A stretch of 64,000 nucleotides of DNA from Veillonella criceti (GTDB taxonomy: Bacteria; Bacillota; Negativicutes; Veillonellales; Veillonellaceae): the NCBI RefSeq assembly GCF_900460315.1, contig NZ_UHIO01000001.1:1951501-2015500 (forward strand), read 5' to 3'. Of the stretch, positions 62,450 through 64,000 are shown in pieces. Within the stretch, counting starts at the first letter, position 1; each line of letters starts with the position of its first letter. The position numbers were made by a program, and so were the translations under genes. The notes under the pieces are model-generated. The model was not told the origin of the DNA. It saw only the letters and a program-made list of their open reading frames with translations, and did not search any database.

Positions 62450-64000
62450 GTGAATAAGATTTACAAAATTATTTGGAGTCGTACAAAAAATTGTTATGTA
62501 GTTGCATCTGAATTGGCTAAAGGTCATGGGAAAGCAACTTCATTGGGGATCGCTAAGAAGACTAGCCTAGCATTGGCAATTAGTTTAGCTTTGGGGGGTT
62601 CTCTTTCGGGAAATGCTGTTTGGGCTGCACAGGGACCTGAAGACAAGACTTCAACGGCTACGGGTACCAATAGTGTCGCATTTGGTGGTGCTACGGCTAA
62701 TGGGCAAGGTACAGTTGCTTTAGCTGGTGGTATTGCTAGCGGAGATGGGAGTATAGCTATTGGTGAAGGCGCAGAAGCGGCTGATGGTGCATTAGCTATA
62801 AATGGTCAAGCTAGCAATGGTGCATATGCAGCGATTAAAGGTTATAGTGATGGATCTCAAACTTTGACATTTGGTGGTAGTGCTTTAGGCATGATGTCTC
62901 AATCGATGGGTGTACTTTCTTATGCAGATGGGGAAGGAGCTTTATCATATGGGTTTAGAGCTGCTGCAGTAGGTGATAATACCATTTCTATTGGTCGTGA
63001 GGCTAGAGCAGATAATAATGACTCGGTTGTGATTGGCGCTATGGCTAGTGCTCAGGGGGCAGGCGATGTATCCATAGGTAAAGAGGCTGTGGCGAATGGT
63101 GGTATTGCCATTTTAGGTACTCTTAATCAGGACTTAGAGGATGAACCTGAAGGCGGTAGTGTAGCCGTTCTAGGTAAGGTAGATGGTAATCGTTCATATA
63201 CTATTGGTGGTCTGACAGAGGGTGATGATTCGCTATCTATAGGTTCCCGTGCTAATGTTGATGGTAATTATTCATATGCTATTGGGGTTAATTCATCTGC
63301 AATAAGTAATCATGGTATTGCTATTGGTGACTATGCAGTTTCTAAGGCTGATAGTACACAAGCGATAGGGGAGCAAGCTCAAGTTTGGTCATCAGGCGGA
63401 ACGGCTATTGGCTCATGGTCATCTGTTGATAAGGATTCACCAAATGCAGTTGCCATTGGTTATTCCACAGCAGCTAGTGCTGACAAAGCTTCCGCACTTG
63501 GTGCTGAAGCGAGTGCAGATAAAGCAAATTCCGTAGCACTTGGTGCGAACTCTTTAACTAATAAAGATTTTGCTGTTGTGACAGCAACTTCTGAAATTAC
63601 TAAAGGAACCGGATCTAATGCTGTAGCAACTAAGTTTGGGAATTTTGCTGGCACCGCTACAGGTGTAGTATCTATTGGTAATGTTGGAGCTGAACGTCAA
63701 ATTATTAATGTAGCGCCAGGTGAAGTATCGGCTTTTTCTACTGATGCAATTAATGGCTCTCAATTATTTACTGTTGCAGATCAAGTAGTTCAAAATCAGG
63801 CGGATATTAAAGCAGTTACATCTACTGCTGATTCAACAGCTAAAGCTGTTAATGAAAAAGGTATTACCTTTGCCGGCGATACCGGTTCAAAAGTTACTAA
63901 AAAATTAGGTGAAGAAGTTAAAGTCTTTGGTGGTAAAACTAATACTGATAATTTAACAAATAATAATATTGGTGTAGTAGCAGGGACAGAGGGCTTAGAA
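62450..64000 (+). CDS. trimeric autotransporter adhesin, N-terminal part
   Basis: A GTG start at 62450, nine bases after GAAAGGGTG, opens a frame of 517 codons that runs off the window. The N-terminus MNKIYKIIWSRTKNCYVVASELAKG is an extended signal peptide region (ESPR). The hydrophobic core LALAISLALGGSLSGNAVWA follows, with cleavage near residue 62. Many YadA-head-like repeats follow (GSIAIGEGAEA, NTISIGREARA, NSVALGANS and similar), then a neck-like ATDAINGSQLF-type motif (STDAINGSQLFTV) and the start of a coiled-coil stalk. Such proteins trimerise on the outer membrane and mediate attachment; Veillonella haemagglutinins are of this type. The anchor domain is outside the window. Confidence 0.92.
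   Translation, partial: MNKIYKIIWSRTKNCYVVASELAKGHGKATSLGIAKKTSLALAISLALGGSLSGNAVWAAQGPEDKTSTATGTNSVAFGGATANGQGTVALAGGIASGDGSIAIGEGAEAADGALAINGQASNGAYAAIKGYSDGSQTLTFGGSALGMMSQSMGVLSYADGEGALSYGFRAAAVGDNTISIGREARADNNDSVVIGAMASAQGAGDVSIGKEAVANGGIAILGTLNQDLEDEPEGGSVAVLGKVDGNRSYTIGGLTEGDDSLSIGSRANVDGNYSYAIGVNSSAISNHGIAIGDYAVSKADSTQAIGEQAQVWSSGGTAIGSWSSVDKDSPNAVAIGYSTAASADKASALGAEASADKANSVALGANSLTNKDFAVVTATSEITKGTGSNAVATKFGNFAGTATGVVSIGNVGAERQIINVAPGEVSAFSTDAINGSQLFTVADQVVQNQADIKAVTSTADSTAKAVNEKGITFAGDTGSKVTKKLGEEVKVFGGKTNTDNLTNNNIGVVAGTEGLE

Noticed and set aside
1-64000. CRISPR arrays, tRNA or rRNA genes, insertion sequences, prophage
   Set aside because: I looked on both strands and saw no regularly spaced repeats, transposase or phage-type genes, or tRNA/rRNA sequence; faint RNA genes could still be missed by eye.

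Overview
The window looks like a chromosome segment of a Negativicutes bacterium, most likely Veillonella or a close relative. The DNA is AT-rich. Many genes are of Firmicutes type: single-chain PurL, CpsB/CpsD-type polysaccharide control and a YlbF-family protein. They sit beside genes that need an outer membrane: a Wza-like export protein, a Wzi-like barrel protein, OmpA, and a trimeric autotransporter with an extended signal peptide. This mixture of diderm envelope and Firmicutes genes is the main evidence for the assignment. The genus is inferred, not proven. I found no rRNA genes, tRNA genes, insertion sequences, prophage or CRISPR array.

Layout. 1-3.7 kb: tail of a probable flavin/NAD reductase, a siroheme sulfite/nitrite reductase, and a convergent Lrp regulator plus aminotransferase pair. 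4-8.7 kb: a complete ribose operon rbsKDACB on the minus strand. 8.9-10.7 kb: a PhnA-like zinc-ribbon protein and a flavodiiron protein. 10.9-25 kb: de novo purine synthesis. It comprises single-chain purL on the minus strand, a LysR regulator, xpt, two paralogous unknown proteins, and the operon purE-C-F-M-N-H-D behind a clear promoter and a PurBox-like inverted repeat. 25-30.6 kb: housekeeping genes (XRE regulator, metallo-beta-lactamase-fold hydrolase, moaC, trmL, ylbF-like, murB, rplM-rpsI, TM2 protein). 30.7-47.5 kb: a 17-kb polysaccharide locus with control and export genes, sugar transferases, glf, flippase, the four dTDP-rhamnose genes and a Wzi-like protein. Its polymerase gene is split by a frameshift at an A6 run. 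47.7-50.2 kb: OmpA and a drug-efflux transporter. 50.5-56.8 kb: an unusual operon of a xi-class GST-like protein, an MmgE/PrpD protein, an amino-acid ABC transporter and an acetyltransferase. 56.9-59.5 kb: a candidate structured RNA, panD, panC and a PanS-like transporter. 59.5-61.8 kb: cstA behind a long leader whose terminator hairpin contains the cstA ribosome binding site. 61.8-64 kb: a regulatory stretch with a G8 run and a short tandem repeat, then the start of a trimeric autotransporter adhesin cut by the window end.

The most interesting points are four. The GST/PrpD/ABC/GNAT operon may handle an S-modified cysteine-type compound. The cstA leader looks like a switch. The RNA ahead of panD is unidentified. 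The polysaccharide polymerase is interrupted and may be reversibly so.
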